DNA of 64,000 bases from CAYRJD01 sp965212125 (GTDB lineage Bacteria > Actinomycetota > Acidimicrobiia > Acidimicrobiales > Poriferisodalaceae), in contig OZ243045.1 in NCBI GenBank assembly GCA_965212125.1, positions 1,054,001 through 1,118,000 of the forward strand, in the 5' to 3' direction. Both the position numbers and the translations under genes were made by a program. Numbering within the stretch: the first letter of the stretch is position 1; every line of letters begins with the position of its first letter. The notes under the pieces are model-generated. The model was not told where the DNA came from and ran no database searches. It saw only the letters and a program-made list of their open reading frames with translations. Of the stretch, positions 39,419 to 48,272 are shown piece after piece.

Positions 39419-40708
39419 TCACCATTTGGTTGCGTTTTGCGTCAGCTCTTTGAACGGGGTTCCCTTATCCGGGCCCGGCTCTTTCGCCAAGCCCAGCACC
39501 CGCTCACCCACGATGTTGCGCTGCACTTCATCGGTGCCGCCATAAATCGACGGGGCGGGCGAAAACACCGTCATCTCCTGTAGCTGACCGTTAGTCGCCG
39601 CGTCTTCGCCCCACAGTGTCATATCCGCACCCAAGATTTGGCCAGACAGCTCGCGCACACGTTTCAGTGCGGTGATCATTCGCAGCTTCGCCAGGTTGCC
39701 TTCGCCGCCAGTTCGGTTGGCTTTGACGCGCCCGCGCATGGCGCTAAGGCGGATCAGCTCCAGGTCTATGTGCAAGGTCGCCAGTCCTTCTCGGATGCGC
39801 GGGTCATCAATACGGCCGCGCTTGCGCGCCTCATCGGTCAGTATTCCCAAGGTGCCTGGTCCCACGCCACCGGCGGCAAGAGCAAGGCGCTTTCCGACAA
39901 AGTCGCCAGCTGGCTTGTCTAGGTGTCCGGCCACGCTGCCCGGATGCGCAGCCGCAAATGCCATGCCGTGACCGCCGCCAATGCTGGAGCGCTCCACGGC
40001 GAGCGTTGTGTTGGCAACCCGCCAGCCGTCGTTTAGGTCGCCGATCAGGTTCGCATGCGGCACACGTGCCGAATCAATAAAGACTTCGTTGAACAGCGAG
40101 CGTCCCGTCATCTCTTTGAGCGGGCGCACCTCTACTCCGTCTTGTTTCATGGGGAAGGCGAACCAGCTAATGCCGCTGTGCTTGGGGGCGTCCGGGCTGG
40201 TGCGCGCAATCAGCATTCCCCAGTCGGCGTGCGAGCCTTCCGAGGTCCAGACCTTTTGACCCGACACAACCCATTCATCGCCGTCGCGCTCCGCCCGAGT
40301 TTGCAGCCCTGCCAGGTCGCTGCCCGCGCCGGGTTCAGAAAAAAGCTGACACCAGGCGTCGGTGCCGTTGAGTATCGCCGGAACGAACTGTTGGATCTGG
40401 TCGCTGTTGCCGTGTTCCAAGATCGTGGGCGCCGCCAGCATCATTCCAAGGCCGGCTGGTGCGCCGATCGCACTGGTGCTGCGTATCGCGGTGGATAGGT
40501 GGCGTGTCTCAACTCTGCCCCAGCCGCGCCCGTACGGCTCAGGCAGTGACGGGTTTGTGAGTCCCGCATCCGCCAGCCTCTCCCACCACTGGGCAACGGT
40601 TGCCGTCGGGTCCCAGTTATCGGTAATCCAATCGGCGAGCCACTCCTCTGGCGGGGCGGAAGCATTCGGCAAGGCAGAGGTATTCGGCGGGGCAGAGGTA
40701 TTCGGCAT
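39419..40708 (-). CDS. Acyl-CoA dehydrogenase
   Basis: A 429-residue flavoprotein that makes a 2,3-double bond in acyl-CoA thioesters. It has the FAD/substrate segment CQLFSEPGAGSDLA near 120, VWTSEG and the C-terminal YGGTDEVQRNI. The N-terminus (residues 1-20, repeating PNTSAPP) comes from three 18-bp tandem units at 40650-40703. Substrate chain length or class is unclear; related actinobacterial enzymes include steroid and long-chain dehydrogenases. It lies 3 nt from the upstream unknown gene. Confidence 0.93.
   Translation of the reverse strand: MPNTSAPPNTSALPNASAPPEEWLADWITDNWDPTATVAQWWERLADAGLTNPSLPEPYGRGWGRVETRHLSTAIRSTSAIGAPAGLGMMLAAPTILEHGNSDQIQQFVPAILNGTDAWCQLFSEPGAGSDLAGLQTRAERDGDEWVVSGQKVWTSEGSHADWGMLIARTSPDAPKHSGISWFAFPMKQDGVEVRPLKEMTGRSLFNEVFIDSARVPHANLIGDLNDGWRVANTTLAVERSSIGGGHGMAFAAAHPGSVAGHLDKPAGDFVGKRLALAAGGVGPGTLGILTDEARKRGRIDDPRIREGLATLHIDLELIRLSAMRGRVKANRTGGEGNLAKLRMITALKRVRELSGQILGADMTLWGEDAATNGQLQEMTVFSPAPSIYGGTDEVQRNIVGERVLGLAKEPGPDKGTPFKELTQNATKW
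40650..40703. repeat. 18-bp in-frame tandem repeat (3 units) at the acyl-CoA dehydrogenase start
   Basis: Units at 40650-40667, 40668-40685 and 40686-40703 (for example GGCGGGGCAGAGGTATTC) directly follow the start codon on the minus strand and lengthen the protein N-terminus in steps of six residues. Confidence 0.9.
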
Positions 40709-40711
40709 CGG

Positions 40712-41323
40712 CTAGACGCTAGTGCTGGCTTGCGGATCGTGGCGCAAAACAATTGCGGTGGTGGGCGCAAAAAACAATCGCCACGCTTTCAAGATGCCGC
40801 CATTGGGGCCGCAGATCATGTGAACCTCACCGCCCGGCGGCAGCTCAACTTGAACTCTGGGGCTGAAGATCCACAGCAGGCGCAACCGAACCTCATAGCT
40901 GCCGGGGCGCAGGGTGAAGGTTTCGGTTTTTTCTTCTTTTATGCGGCCGACGACCTGACCGTCGATGAGCACTTGGTAGCTGCGAATCGTGTCGCGGTAA
41001 TGATGGAAGCGACTCAGGATCAGATCGCTGCGCTTGTGCAGCGGGATCTCTTCCTTGTCGGTTACCTGCTCGATGAACTCTGGCGCGAGGTCATCTGGCA
41101 CGGCCACGGCCGGTCCGGTCGCTGGTGGTTCAAAGAGTACGGCCGGTCCAAGCAACTCATCGGGCTGGCTTTTAAGTGGGTCGTAGGGCGGGCTGGCCGG
41201 ATCGCGGTCTGGATCGCTAGCTGGGTCGCTGGCTGGTGGCTCGTCCGGTTCGCTTTCGGGTTGCTCGTCTGGCTCGTCGGCTGGCGGTTGGTTCTCGGTC
41301 CCGCTGTCTGGCGGTTGGCTCAT
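40712..41323 (-). CDS. Protein of unknown function with acidic Pro-rich N-terminus
   Basis: A 203-residue protein. The first 80 residues are Pro/Glu/Asp-rich repeats and probably disordered. Residues about 95-195 form a compact, strand-rich domain (SYQVLIDGQVVGRIKEEKT, LRPGSYEVRLRL, HMICGPNGG) that resembles surface or carbohydrate-binding beta folds only in a general way. No signal peptide or membrane segment. The start overlaps the 3' end of the HAD hydrolase gene by four bases. I do not recognise it. Confidence 0.7.
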   Translation of the reverse strand: MSQPPDSGTENQPPADEPDEQPESEPDEPPASDPASDPDRDPASPPYDPLKSQPDELLGPAVLFEPPATGPAVAVPDDLAPEFIEQVTDKEEIPLHKRSDLILSRFHHYRDTIRSYQVLIDGQVVGRIKEEKTETFTLRPGSYEVRLRLLWIFSPRVQVELPPGGEVHMICGPNGGILKAWRLFFAPTTAIVLRHDPQASTSV

Positions 41324-42300
41324 GACGGCAGCTGCCCTTCTTGCTGCGGCAAGGCTTGCTGTGGCGGCGCCTGCTGCGACAAGTCGGCTGCCAGCAACTC
41401 TTCCAAAACCACTGCCACACCGTCTTGTTCGTTGGTAAGGGTGACGTGATTGGCATGGCTGCGAACCTCCGGCAGGGCGTTGCCCATCGCAACTGACTGC
41501 CCAGCCCAGATCAACATCTCTACGTCATTGAAGCCGTCACCGAAAACCATTACTTCGCTGCTGGAAATTCCATGGCGATCCGCCACCCACTCCAGGGCGC
41601 TGGCCTTGCTTACCCCCGCCATCGCTATCTCCGCTGGCCCGACCCCCGAATGGCGCACCTCCAAAGATGGATCAAGCACTGGTGACAAGGTGCTGATGAT
41701 GCGGCGGGCGTCGCGGAAGTCGTCTTGATAGCCAACGCTGAACCCTGCACCGTCTTCGCCGCTGAGGCTGAACGAGCCTTCAATCTCAACAAGCCAGGTG
41801 AGCACATCAACGTTCTCTTGGGCGAGCGCATCCTCGGCTCGGTCGGCTCGCTCTACTTCTATGGACATAAATACGGGCATCTGTGTGGCGAAATCGTGGT
41901 CCCAGATGTGGCGACCGTCAACGAGGTCGGCCGCCAGCCGGGCTCCGGGCAGCATCTCACGAACAAGCCGAGCGGTTTCGCAAGCCTGCTGCGCGCTAAT
42001 CGCTCGTGAATGCAGCATCTGCTCTGTGCGCGCATCAAACACCACCGCGCCGTTTAGGCAGACGCCGTAGCTCAATCCGCCCAGCGCGTTATTGACATCA
42101 CGCGTGGCCAGCCAGGGGCGCCCGGTCGCCAGGGCTAACAAAAATCCACGATCACGGACCTGGCTTAGAGCGTCAAACACCCGCTCGGAGATCATCCCGT
42201 CGTTGCGCAGCAAGGTGCCGTCAATGTCAAATGCCAGCATGCGCGGCATCAGCAACTCACGCTCTGCGAACTCAGATTCTGCGGGCTGGGCGGAACTCAC
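41320..42300 (-). CDS. HAD-superfamily phosphatase (Cof type)
   Basis: A 326-residue hydrolase. Motif I FDIDGTLL (near residue 24) carries the nucleophile. A cap domain follows, and the late GDGFNDVEML motif binds Mg2+. This is the Cof/YidA subclass that dephosphorylates sugar phosphates or related small molecules. The start is GTG at 42300; a shorter start at the internal ATG just before the first motif is also plausible. The C-terminal Gln/Pro-rich tail is low complexity. Confidence 0.88.
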   Translation of the reverse strand: MSSAQPAESEFAERELLMPRMLAFDIDGTLLRNDGMISERVFDALSQVRDRGFLLALATGRPWLATRDVNNALGGLSYGVCLNGAVVFDARTEQMLHSRAISAQQACETARLVREMLPGARLAADLVDGRHIWDHDFATQMPVFMSIEVERADRAEDALAQENVDVLTWLVEIEGSFSLSGEDGAGFSVGYQDDFRDARRIISTLSPVLDPSLEVRHSGVGPAEIAMAGVSKASALEWVADRHGISSSEVMVFGDGFNDVEMLIWAGQSVAMGNALPEVRSHANHVTLTNEQDGVAVVLEELLAADLSQQAPPQQALPQQEGQLPS

Positions 42301-42341
42301 GCCTTCACGGTATTAGGCAGATGGGACATACGGAGCCGCGC

Positions 42342-42974
42342 CTAGCGGCCGTGTTTCGATTCGGCTAACGCCAGCAGGTGCACCCACATTTGCTGCACCA
42401 CCGGCCGCAAATCTTCCAGCGAGCCGCCATTGGCAACCACAAAATCGGCGATGGCGCTGCGCTGCTCGTCGCTGGCTTGCGCAGCCATGCGGGCCAGCGC
42501 ATCAGCGGTGGTCATGCCGCGCTCAACCAGCCGCTCCAGCCGCGCATCTTGCGGCGCCTCCACGGTCGCCACTACTTCATAGCGGTGCTTGTTGTCCCTC
42601 CCCAGGCTGCTCTCGGCCAACACCGCCATGTCAAACACCGTTATCTGGGTTTGCGGATTGGTCAGCAGATGAGCATCTAGGCGCTCATCGATCAGGGCGT
42701 TGATGGCGGGGTGGCTGATCTGATTCAGCGCCTCCAGATCGGCTGGATCTTCAAAAACGATTTCCGCCAGCGCCGCCCGATCAATGCTGTTGTCGGCCAG
42801 CCGCAGCGACTGCCCAAACCGATCCGCAACCGCCGCAACTATTTGCCCGTCAGCGGAGATGATCTCGCGACCCAAGCCATCAACGTCAACCACGTGTGCG
42901 CCGTGATCCGCCAGCAAGGCCGCAACGGTGGATTTGCCAGAGCCGATGCCGCCCGTCAACCCGACTATGAGCAT
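42342..42974 (-). CDS. coaE: Dephospho-CoA kinase
   Basis: A 210-residue P-loop kinase for the last step of coenzyme A synthesis. It begins with LTGGIGSGKSTV, has VVDVDGLGREI and the adenine-binding region of the CoaE family, and is of normal length. No good Shine-Dalgarno or -10 is visible; the short spacer upstream (42975-43040) contains a duplicated GCCCAAGAGC. It probably shares a transcript with the upstream gene. Confidence 0.94.
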   Translation of the reverse strand: MLIVGLTGGIGSGKSTVAALLADHGAHVVDVDGLGREIISADGQIVAAVADRFGQSLRLADNSIDRAALAEIVFEDPADLEALNQISHPAINALIDERLDAHLLTNPQTQITVFDMAVLAESSLGRDNKHRYEVVATVEAPQDARLERLVERGMTTADALARMAAQASDEQRSAIADFVVANGGSLEDLRPVVQQMWVHLLALAESKHGR

Positions 42975-43040
42975 CGGCTGGGCATGGTGCTCTTGGGCGT
43001 CGCGCTCTTGGGCAGTGCGCAGCTAGACAACATCGCGCAG

Positions 43041-43823
43041 CTAAACAACACGCCCTTCGTTGGCTTGAGTTGGCTCGCCCGCAAACGCTTGGGCAATCTC
43101 CATCCATTCCGTGGCCAGATCGCCGTTCACCTGAAGTCCCGTTTCGCGGTAGTGACGGCGTTGCGTCACCGCTAAACAAAAGTCATAGGCGTTGCCCGTC
43201 ACGGTGTTCGCCGCGCTCGGATCGCCCCAAACCCAAACGTCGTCGCCGTCGGGCGCAGTCAGGGTCACGCAGACGTCTTCGGTTGGCATAGCCAAGCCCC
43301 GATTGGCGTAGCTCCAGCCACGAGTAACCACGCCGATGTGCGCGACGCTGCGCAGCCGATCCGTGCTCGGATACTGCATCTCAAACGTGTCCGCCACGTC
43401 GTGGCCGTGCGACCAGGTTTCCATCAGCCTCGCCGTGGCGAACATGCGGGCACCCATGTCGGGGCCGAACCACGGCAGGCGGCTCTTGGGTGCCACCTGG
43501 CGAAAAGCCTCCACCATCTTGTTGCGCTCGCCCGCAAACCACGCCCACAGATCCGTGCCGCTGAGCGCATCAAAATCAACGCCGGCCGCATTATGCAGGT
43601 CGGTGTCGCCCGCCATCATCCGCTCCTTGGTCGCCTCAAAAGCGTCGGGGTCAACGGTTGCTTGCGTTCCAACCCAGTCGGTCATGCCAAGGTGAATGAC
43701 CGTGTCGCGGCTGTTCCAGCCTTGCGCCGGGGTGGGCTTGGCCCATTGCTCATCGCTAAGGTCGCTCACGATGCCAGCCAGGGCGTTGGTTTCAGCCAGC
43801 AGTTGGTCGCAGATCATGTCCAT
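43041..43823 (-). CDS. DinB/MDMPI-type metal-binding protein (TIGR03084-like)
   Basis: A 260-residue protein with an N-terminal four-helix DinB-like bundle. The metal-site histidines are likely in VIHLGM near residue 44 and WSHGHDV near 140. A C-terminal domain of about 90 residues follows. This matches actinobacterial proteins of the mycothiol-dependent maleylpyruvate isomerase N-terminal family. Mycothiol- or thiol-linked chemistry is likely but the reaction is unknown. TAATCT lies six bases before the ATG, pointing to a leaderless mRNA. Confidence 0.82.
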   Translation of the reverse strand: MDMICDQLLAETNALAGIVSDLSDEQWAKPTPAQGWNSRDTVIHLGMTDWVGTQATVDPDAFEATKERMMAGDTDLHNAAGVDFDALSGTDLWAWFAGERNKMVEAFRQVAPKSRLPWFGPDMGARMFATARLMETWSHGHDVADTFEMQYPSTDRLRSVAHIGVVTRGWSYANRGLAMPTEDVCVTLTAPDGDDVWVWGDPSAANTVTGNAYDFCLAVTQRRHYRETGLQVNGDLATEWMEIAQAFAGEPTQANEGRVV

Positions 43824-43829
43824 GGTGTG

Positions 43830-43835
43830 AGATTA
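43830..43835 (-). promoter_or_regulatory. -10 hexamer TAATCT for the DinB-like gene
   Basis: Minus-strand TAATCT is followed by 6 nt and ATG 43823. It sits 23 nt from the opposing -10 of upp. Confidence 0.5.
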
Positions 43836-43858
43836 GGCGTTTTAGCGGCCAGCAGACT

Positions 43859-43864
43859 TACAGT
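43859..43864 (+). promoter_or_regulatory. -10 hexamer TACAGT for upp
   Basis: TACAGT lies 5 nt before the GTG at 43870 and 11 nt before an in-frame ATG at 43876. Either start would give a near-leaderless upp mRNA. Confidence 0.4.
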
Positions 43865-43869
43865 TAACG

Positions 43870-44526
43870 GTGGCTATGGAAGTAATAGAACTAGCGCACC
43901 CCTTGGCGGCGGTGCGGCTCGCCCATCTGCGCAGCACGAGCACCGACCAGGTTGGGTTTCGCCGCAACATGTCCGAGCTGACCCGGATGCTGGTTTATGA
44001 AGCCACGAAGGACCTGCCGACCACGGCGACCACGATTGATACGCCGCTGGCGCCGACGACCGGTGTGGCGATTGCAAGCTCGCCGGTGCTGATACCGGTG
44101 TTGCGAGCCGGGCTTGGGATGCTTGACGGTGCGATGACGCTGCTGCCCGAATCTGAGGTTGCGTTCGTCGGGACAGTGCGCCACGAAGAAGCGGCAGACG
44201 GTGACGCGGCGAACGGCGCTGTCAGCTACGAGCACTACGTAAACCGCATCCCGGACGACATGGCCGACCGCTCGGCAATCGTGCTAGATCCCGCCTTAGC
44301 AACCGGCGGCACATTGGTGCACACATGTGAGATCGTCGCCAACTCCGGCGCGGAATCAATCGCTGCGGTCTGCGTGCTCGCTTCGCCGCAGGGCGTAGCG
44401 GCGCTGCAGGCGTGCGGCCTCGTCAGCCGCTTGGTGGTAGCGGCGATCGACACGCATTTGGATGAACGCTTCTACATTGTCCCCGGCTTGGGCGACGCTG
44501 GCGATCGCCTGTACGGACTGAATTGA
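43870..44526 (+). CDS. upp: Uracil phosphoribosyltransferase
   Basis: A 218-residue salvage enzyme making UMP from uracil and PRPP. The PRPP-binding loop is LDPALATGGTL, and the uracil-binding C-terminus YIVPGLGDAGDRLYG is intact. The length is normal. Start GTG 43870 is listed; ATG 43876 is the alternative. It is divergent from the DinB-like gene and followed by an 81-nt spacer containing CTAGCTAGCTAG before the carboxylase gene. Confidence 0.96.
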   Translation: MAMEVIELAHPLAAVRLAHLRSTSTDQVGFRRNMSELTRMLVYEATKDLPTTATTIDTPLAPTTGVAIASSPVLIPVLRAGLGMLDGAMTLLPESEVAFVGTVRHEEAADGDAANGAVSYEHYVNRIPDDMADRSAIVLDPALATGGTLVHTCEIVANSGAESIAAVCVLASPQGVAALQACGLVSRLVVAAIDTHLDERFYIVPGLGDAGDRLYGLN

Positions 44527-44607
44527 CTTTCCGCAACTAGATTTTGCTGAGTGATTGCTTTGCTAGCTAGCTAGTTATCGCCAGAGAAATTGCCAGAGGA
44601 CTCGCAG

Positions 44608-47600
44608 ATGAACAAAAAACTACTCATCGCTAACCGCGGCGAGATAGCCGTTCGGATCGCCCGCGCCGCCAACGATCTCGGGATTGAAACGGTTGCCGTC
44701 TACACCGCCGACGATGCCGCCTCCAGCCACATTCAAATCGCGACCGAAGCCGTGGCACTGCCGGGAGCAGGTGCGGCTGGCTATCTAGACATCGCCGGAA
44801 TCGTTGGCATCGCAGCGGCCAACAACTGCGATTCGCTGCATCCGGGCTATGGCTTTTTGGCGGAGAACCCGCAGCTAGCCAGCGCGTGCGAGCAGGCCGG
44901 CGTCACCTTCGTTGGCCCCACCGTTGATCAGCTTGAACTGTTCGGCGACAAGGTAGCGGCACGCGCCAAGGCCGAAGAGCTAGGTGTGCCGCTGCTGGCG
45001 GCGACCGGGATCGTGAACTCCGTCAGCCAAGCAGAGGAGTTTTTCGCCGAGCACGGGGCGGTAATGATTAAAGCCATTGCCGGCGGCGGCGGGCGTGGCA
45101 TGCGAGCCGTGCGGGCGGGCGAAGATCTGGCCGCGGCCTTTGAGCGCTGCCAAAGCGAGGCGAGCGCTGCGTTCGGCAACGACGACGTGTACCTGGAGCA
45201 GCTAATTGAGCACTCTCGCCACATTGAGGTACAGATAGTCGGCGACGGAACTGACGTTGTGCATCTGGGCGAGCGGGAATGCACGCTGCAGCGCCAGAAC
45301 CAAAAGATCGTTGAGATGGCTCCCGCGCCGCGACTGGCGAGCTCCACGCGTGATGCCTTATGTGCCGCCGCGGTTGAGATGGCCGCTGCGGTTCGCTATC
45401 GCGGTCTGGGAACCTGGGAGTTCATCGTTGACGCTGGAGCGGACGCGGGTGCTGGTGCTAATGGTGTCGGTGCTAACGGTGTCGGCAATGCCGGCAAAGC
45501 GCAGGTGGCGTATCTGGAAACCAACGCTCGCATCCAAGTGGAACACACCGTTACTGAAGAGGTAACGGGAGTGGACTTGTGCCAGGTTCAGCTGCGCATT
45601 GCTGGCGGGGAGACCCTGAGCGAGCTTGGGCTGATTGGCTCAGACGGCGCTGCTGGCGCCGGTACTGCTGGCTCTGGTACTGCAGGCACCGGTGCCTCCG
45701 GGCCAGCGCCGCGCGGGTTCGCCATTCAGTGCCGCATCAATACCGAAACCATGAACGACGACGGCACCGCTCGCCCTACCGGCGGCACGCTGACCGCTTT
45801 TGAACCGCCCAGCGGCCCCGGCATTCGAACCGATACCTACGGCTACGCCGGGTATTCGACCAGCCCGGCGTTTGATTCGTTGCTTGCCAAAGTCATCGCT
45901 CACAGCGGCGCCGACGGCTACCCCGCCGCTCTCAGACGCATAAAGCGGGCGCTTGCGGAGTTTCGGATTGAAGGCGTGGCGACCAACCGCGAGTTCTTGC
46001 TAGCGCTGCTAGATCGGCCGGAAATACTTGCGAACGAGGTAACCACGTCTTTCATTGCCCAGCACGCGGCCGAGCTAAACAGCGCAGCAAACGCTCAAGC
46101 CGAGAGCGGTGCTGACCAGGCTCCGGGGCAGGCGGCAGACCAAGCAGCGGGGCAAACCGCTGGGCAGCGCGCAGGGGCGGTCGTTAGCGACGACCCTCTG
46201 GCGGTGTTGCAGTACGGCGACGTCAACGGGCAGGGCGAGCAGACCGGCGCGGCTTCCGATCAGCGCACCGCCGTGACCCAAAGCACGCCCAGCGCTAGTG
46301 CCAGCGCCGTGACCGGCCCCGACAACAGCCTGCCCGTCGCTGCTCCGCTACAAGGCACGATCGTGTCAATCTCCGTTGAGGTTGGCGACGTCGTGGGCGA
46401 GGGCCAGCCCGTGGCGGTGATGGAAGCAATGAAAATGGAGCACATCATCAGCTCCACCCAGACGGGCTACGTGCGGATGATGGGCGTTGAAGTTGGCGAC
46501 ACGGTCTACGACGGCCATCCGCTTTTGTTCGTGGAGCCAGCCGATGTGGACGTTGCGTTAGACAGCGCTGGCCAAGAGGTTGACCCTGACTACATCCGCC
46601 CGGACTTGGCCGAGGTACTAAACCGCCACGCTGGCGGGCTGGATGAGAACCGACCCGAAGCCGTCGAAAAACGCCACGGACGCGGCCATCGCACCGCACG
46701 CGAAAACGTGGACGACTTGGTAGATCCCGGAACCTTCGTTGAGTACGGCGCACTGACGGTGGCCGCTCAGCGGCGGCGGCGCACGCTTGAGGACCTGATC
46801 GCAAACACGCAAGGCGACGGCATGGTGTCTGGCGTTGGCAGCGTCAACGGCACCCTGTTTGACGCCCAAACCGCCCAAACGATCGTGATGTCATACGACT
46901 ACATGGTGCTAGCCGGTACGCAAGGCGGGCAGAACCACCGCAAAAAAGACCGCCTGTTTGAGATAGCCGAACAAAACCGCTTGCCGATTGTGCTGCTAGC
47001 CGAAGGCGGCGGCGGACGCCCCGGCGACACAGACGGCATCGGCGGCGCCGGCCTGGACTGCTGGGCTTTCACCTATTTCGCGCAGCTAAGCGGGCTGGTG
47101 CCGCTGGTCGGCATCACCAACGGCCGCTGCTTCGCCGGCAACGCCGTGCTGCTGGGCTGCTGCGACGTCATCATCGCAACCCAAGGCTCCAACATCGGTA
47201 TCGGCGGCCCCGCAATGATCGAAGGCGGCGGGCTGGGTGTGTTCCGCCCCGAAGAGGTCGGGCCGGTTGATGTGCAGTGGCCCAACGGCGTGATTGATGT
47301 GCTGGTTGAGGACGAGGCCGAGGCGGTGGTCGCCGCCAAGCAGTATCTGTCTTATTTTCAGGGGCCGGTGTCTGACTGGGAGGCGCACGATCAGCGTTTG
47401 CTGCGCAGCGTGATCCCGGAGAATCGCTTGCGTGCATACGACGTGCGAGAGGTCATCGACAAGCTCTGCGATGTTGACTCGGTGCTTGAGCTGCGGCGTG
47501 GCTGGGGGCCGGGTTGCGTAACGGCGCTGGCTCGCATTGAAGGCAAGCCGATCGGCGTCGTGGCTAACAACAACCACCATCTGGGCGGAGCCATTGACGC

Positions 47601-48171
47601 AGACGTGGGCGACAAGGCGTCGCGCTTTATTCAGCTGTGCGATGCGCACGACATTCCGCTGCTGTTCTTGTGCGACACGCCGGGGATCATGGTGGGGCCG
47701 CAGGCCGAATACGAAGCCACGGTGCGCCACGCCGCTCGCATGTTTGTTACTGCGGCCAACGTTCAGGTGCCGTTTATGACGATCATTCTGCGCAAGGGCT
47801 ACGGGCTGGGGGCGCAGGCGATGGCGGGCGGCAGCTTCAAGGCGCCGATCTTTACGGTGTCGTGGCCGACCGGTGAGTTTGGCGGGATGGGATTGGAGGG
47901 CTTTGTGAAGCTCGGCTACCGCAAGGAGCTTGAGGCGATTGAAGATCCGGCTGAGCGCAAGAAGAGCTATGAGGAGCGGGTGGCCAGGCTTTATGAAAGC
48001 GGCAAGGCTGTGAACACCGCCACGTTTTTTGAGATTGACGACGTGATTGATCCGTCCGCTAGCCGTGAGTGGATTCGGATGGCGCTGCTAGCTGGGCACG
48101 GCGGCCACGGGGCGGCGGAGGCGGCGAGTGGCAGGCACGGCAAAAAGCGATCGATGGTTGACACCTGGTAG
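44608..48171 (+). CDS. Single-chain acyl-CoA carboxylase (BC-BCCP-CT)
   Basis: An 1187-residue multidomain biotin enzyme. Residues 1-450 are biotin carboxylase (LIANRGEIAVRI, glycine loop AGGGGRGM near 157, RIQVEHTVTEE near 306). About 570-670 include a biotin carboxyl carrier domain with the biotinyl lysine at residue 609 (AMKMEH). About 700-1187 are the carboxyltransferase. The order matches the single-chain long-chain acyl-CoA carboxylase described from mycobacteria, so it probably carboxylates acetyl-, propionyl- or longer acyl-CoAs. Ala/Gly-rich repeats interrupt the BC domain near 280-300 and the linker near 500-570. The ATG at 44608, with GAGG eight bases upstream, is preferred to the GTG/TTG-type start 18 nt earlier. 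Confidence 0.95.
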   Translation: MNKKLLIANRGEIAVRIARAANDLGIETVAVYTADDAASSHIQIATEAVALPGAGAAGYLDIAGIVGIAAANNCDSLHPGYGFLAENPQLASACEQAGVTFVGPTVDQLELFGDKVAARAKAEELGVPLLAATGIVNSVSQAEEFFAEHGAVMIKAIAGGGGRGMRAVRAGEDLAAAFERCQSEASAAFGNDDVYLEQLIEHSRHIEVQIVGDGTDVVHLGERECTLQRQNQKIVEMAPAPRLASSTRDALCAAAVEMAAAVRYRGLGTWEFIVDAGADAGAGANGVGANGVGNAGKAQVAYLETNARIQVEHTVTEEVTGVDLCQVQLRIAGGETLSELGLIGSDGAAGAGTAGSGTAGTGASGPAPRGFAIQCRINTETMNDDGTARPTGGTLTAFEPPSGPGIRTDTYGYAGYSTSPAFDSLLAKVIAHSGADGYPAALRRIKRALAEFRIEGVATNREFLLALLDRPEILANEVTTSFIAQHAAELNSAANAQAESGADQAPGQAADQAAGQTAGQRAGAVVSDDPLAVLQYGDVNGQGEQTGAASDQRTAVTQSTPSASASAVTGPDNSLPVAAPLQGTIVSISVEVGDVVGEGQPVAVMEAMKMEHIISSTQTGYVRMMGVEVGDTVYDGHPLLFVEPADVDVALDSAGQEVDPDYIRPDLAEVLNRHAGGLDENRPEAVEKRHGRGHRTARENVDDLVDPGTFVEYGALTVAAQRRRRTLEDLIANTQGDGMVSGVGSVNGTLFDAQTAQTIVMSYDYMVLAGTQGGQNHRKKDRLFEIAEQNRLPIVLLAEGGGGRPGDTDGIGGAGLDCWAFTYFAQLSGLVPLVGITNGRCFAGNAVLLGCCDVIIATQGSNIGIGGPAMIEGGGLGVFRPEEVGPVDVQWPNGVIDVLVEDEAEAVVAAKQYLSYFQGPVSDWEAHDQRLLRSVIPENRLRAYDVREVIDKLCDVDSVLELRRGWGPGCVTALARIEGKPIGVVANNNHHLGGAIDADVGDKASRFIQLCDAHDIPLLFLCDTPGIMVGPQAEYEATVRHAARMFVTAANVQVPFMTIILRKGYGLGAQAMAGGSFKAPIFTVSWPTGEFGGMGLEGFVKLGYRKELEAIEDPAERKKSYEERVARLYESGKAVNTATFFEIDDVIDPSASREWIRMALLAGHGGHGAAEAASGRHGKKRSMVDTW

Positions 48172-48212
48172 CTGCTGGCGGCAGCCGTAGCGCGCCCGGT
48201 GCTTGCGGCTGC

Positions 48213-48272
48213 TATTCCAGCGGCCGGTATTTCAGCAACCGTTATTCCAGCGGCCGCTACTCCAACAACTCT
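48213..48272. repeat. Four tandem 15-bp repeats at the 3' end of the CoA-transferase gene
   Basis: Units at 48213, 48228, 48243 and 48258 (for example TATTCCAGCGGCCGG, TATTTCAGCAACCGT). The last unit is the coding 3' end of the minus-strand CoA-transferase gene, and its stop codon is at the unit junction (48257-48259). The other three look like duplications of that gene end into the intergenic region between two convergent genes. Confidence 0.85.
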
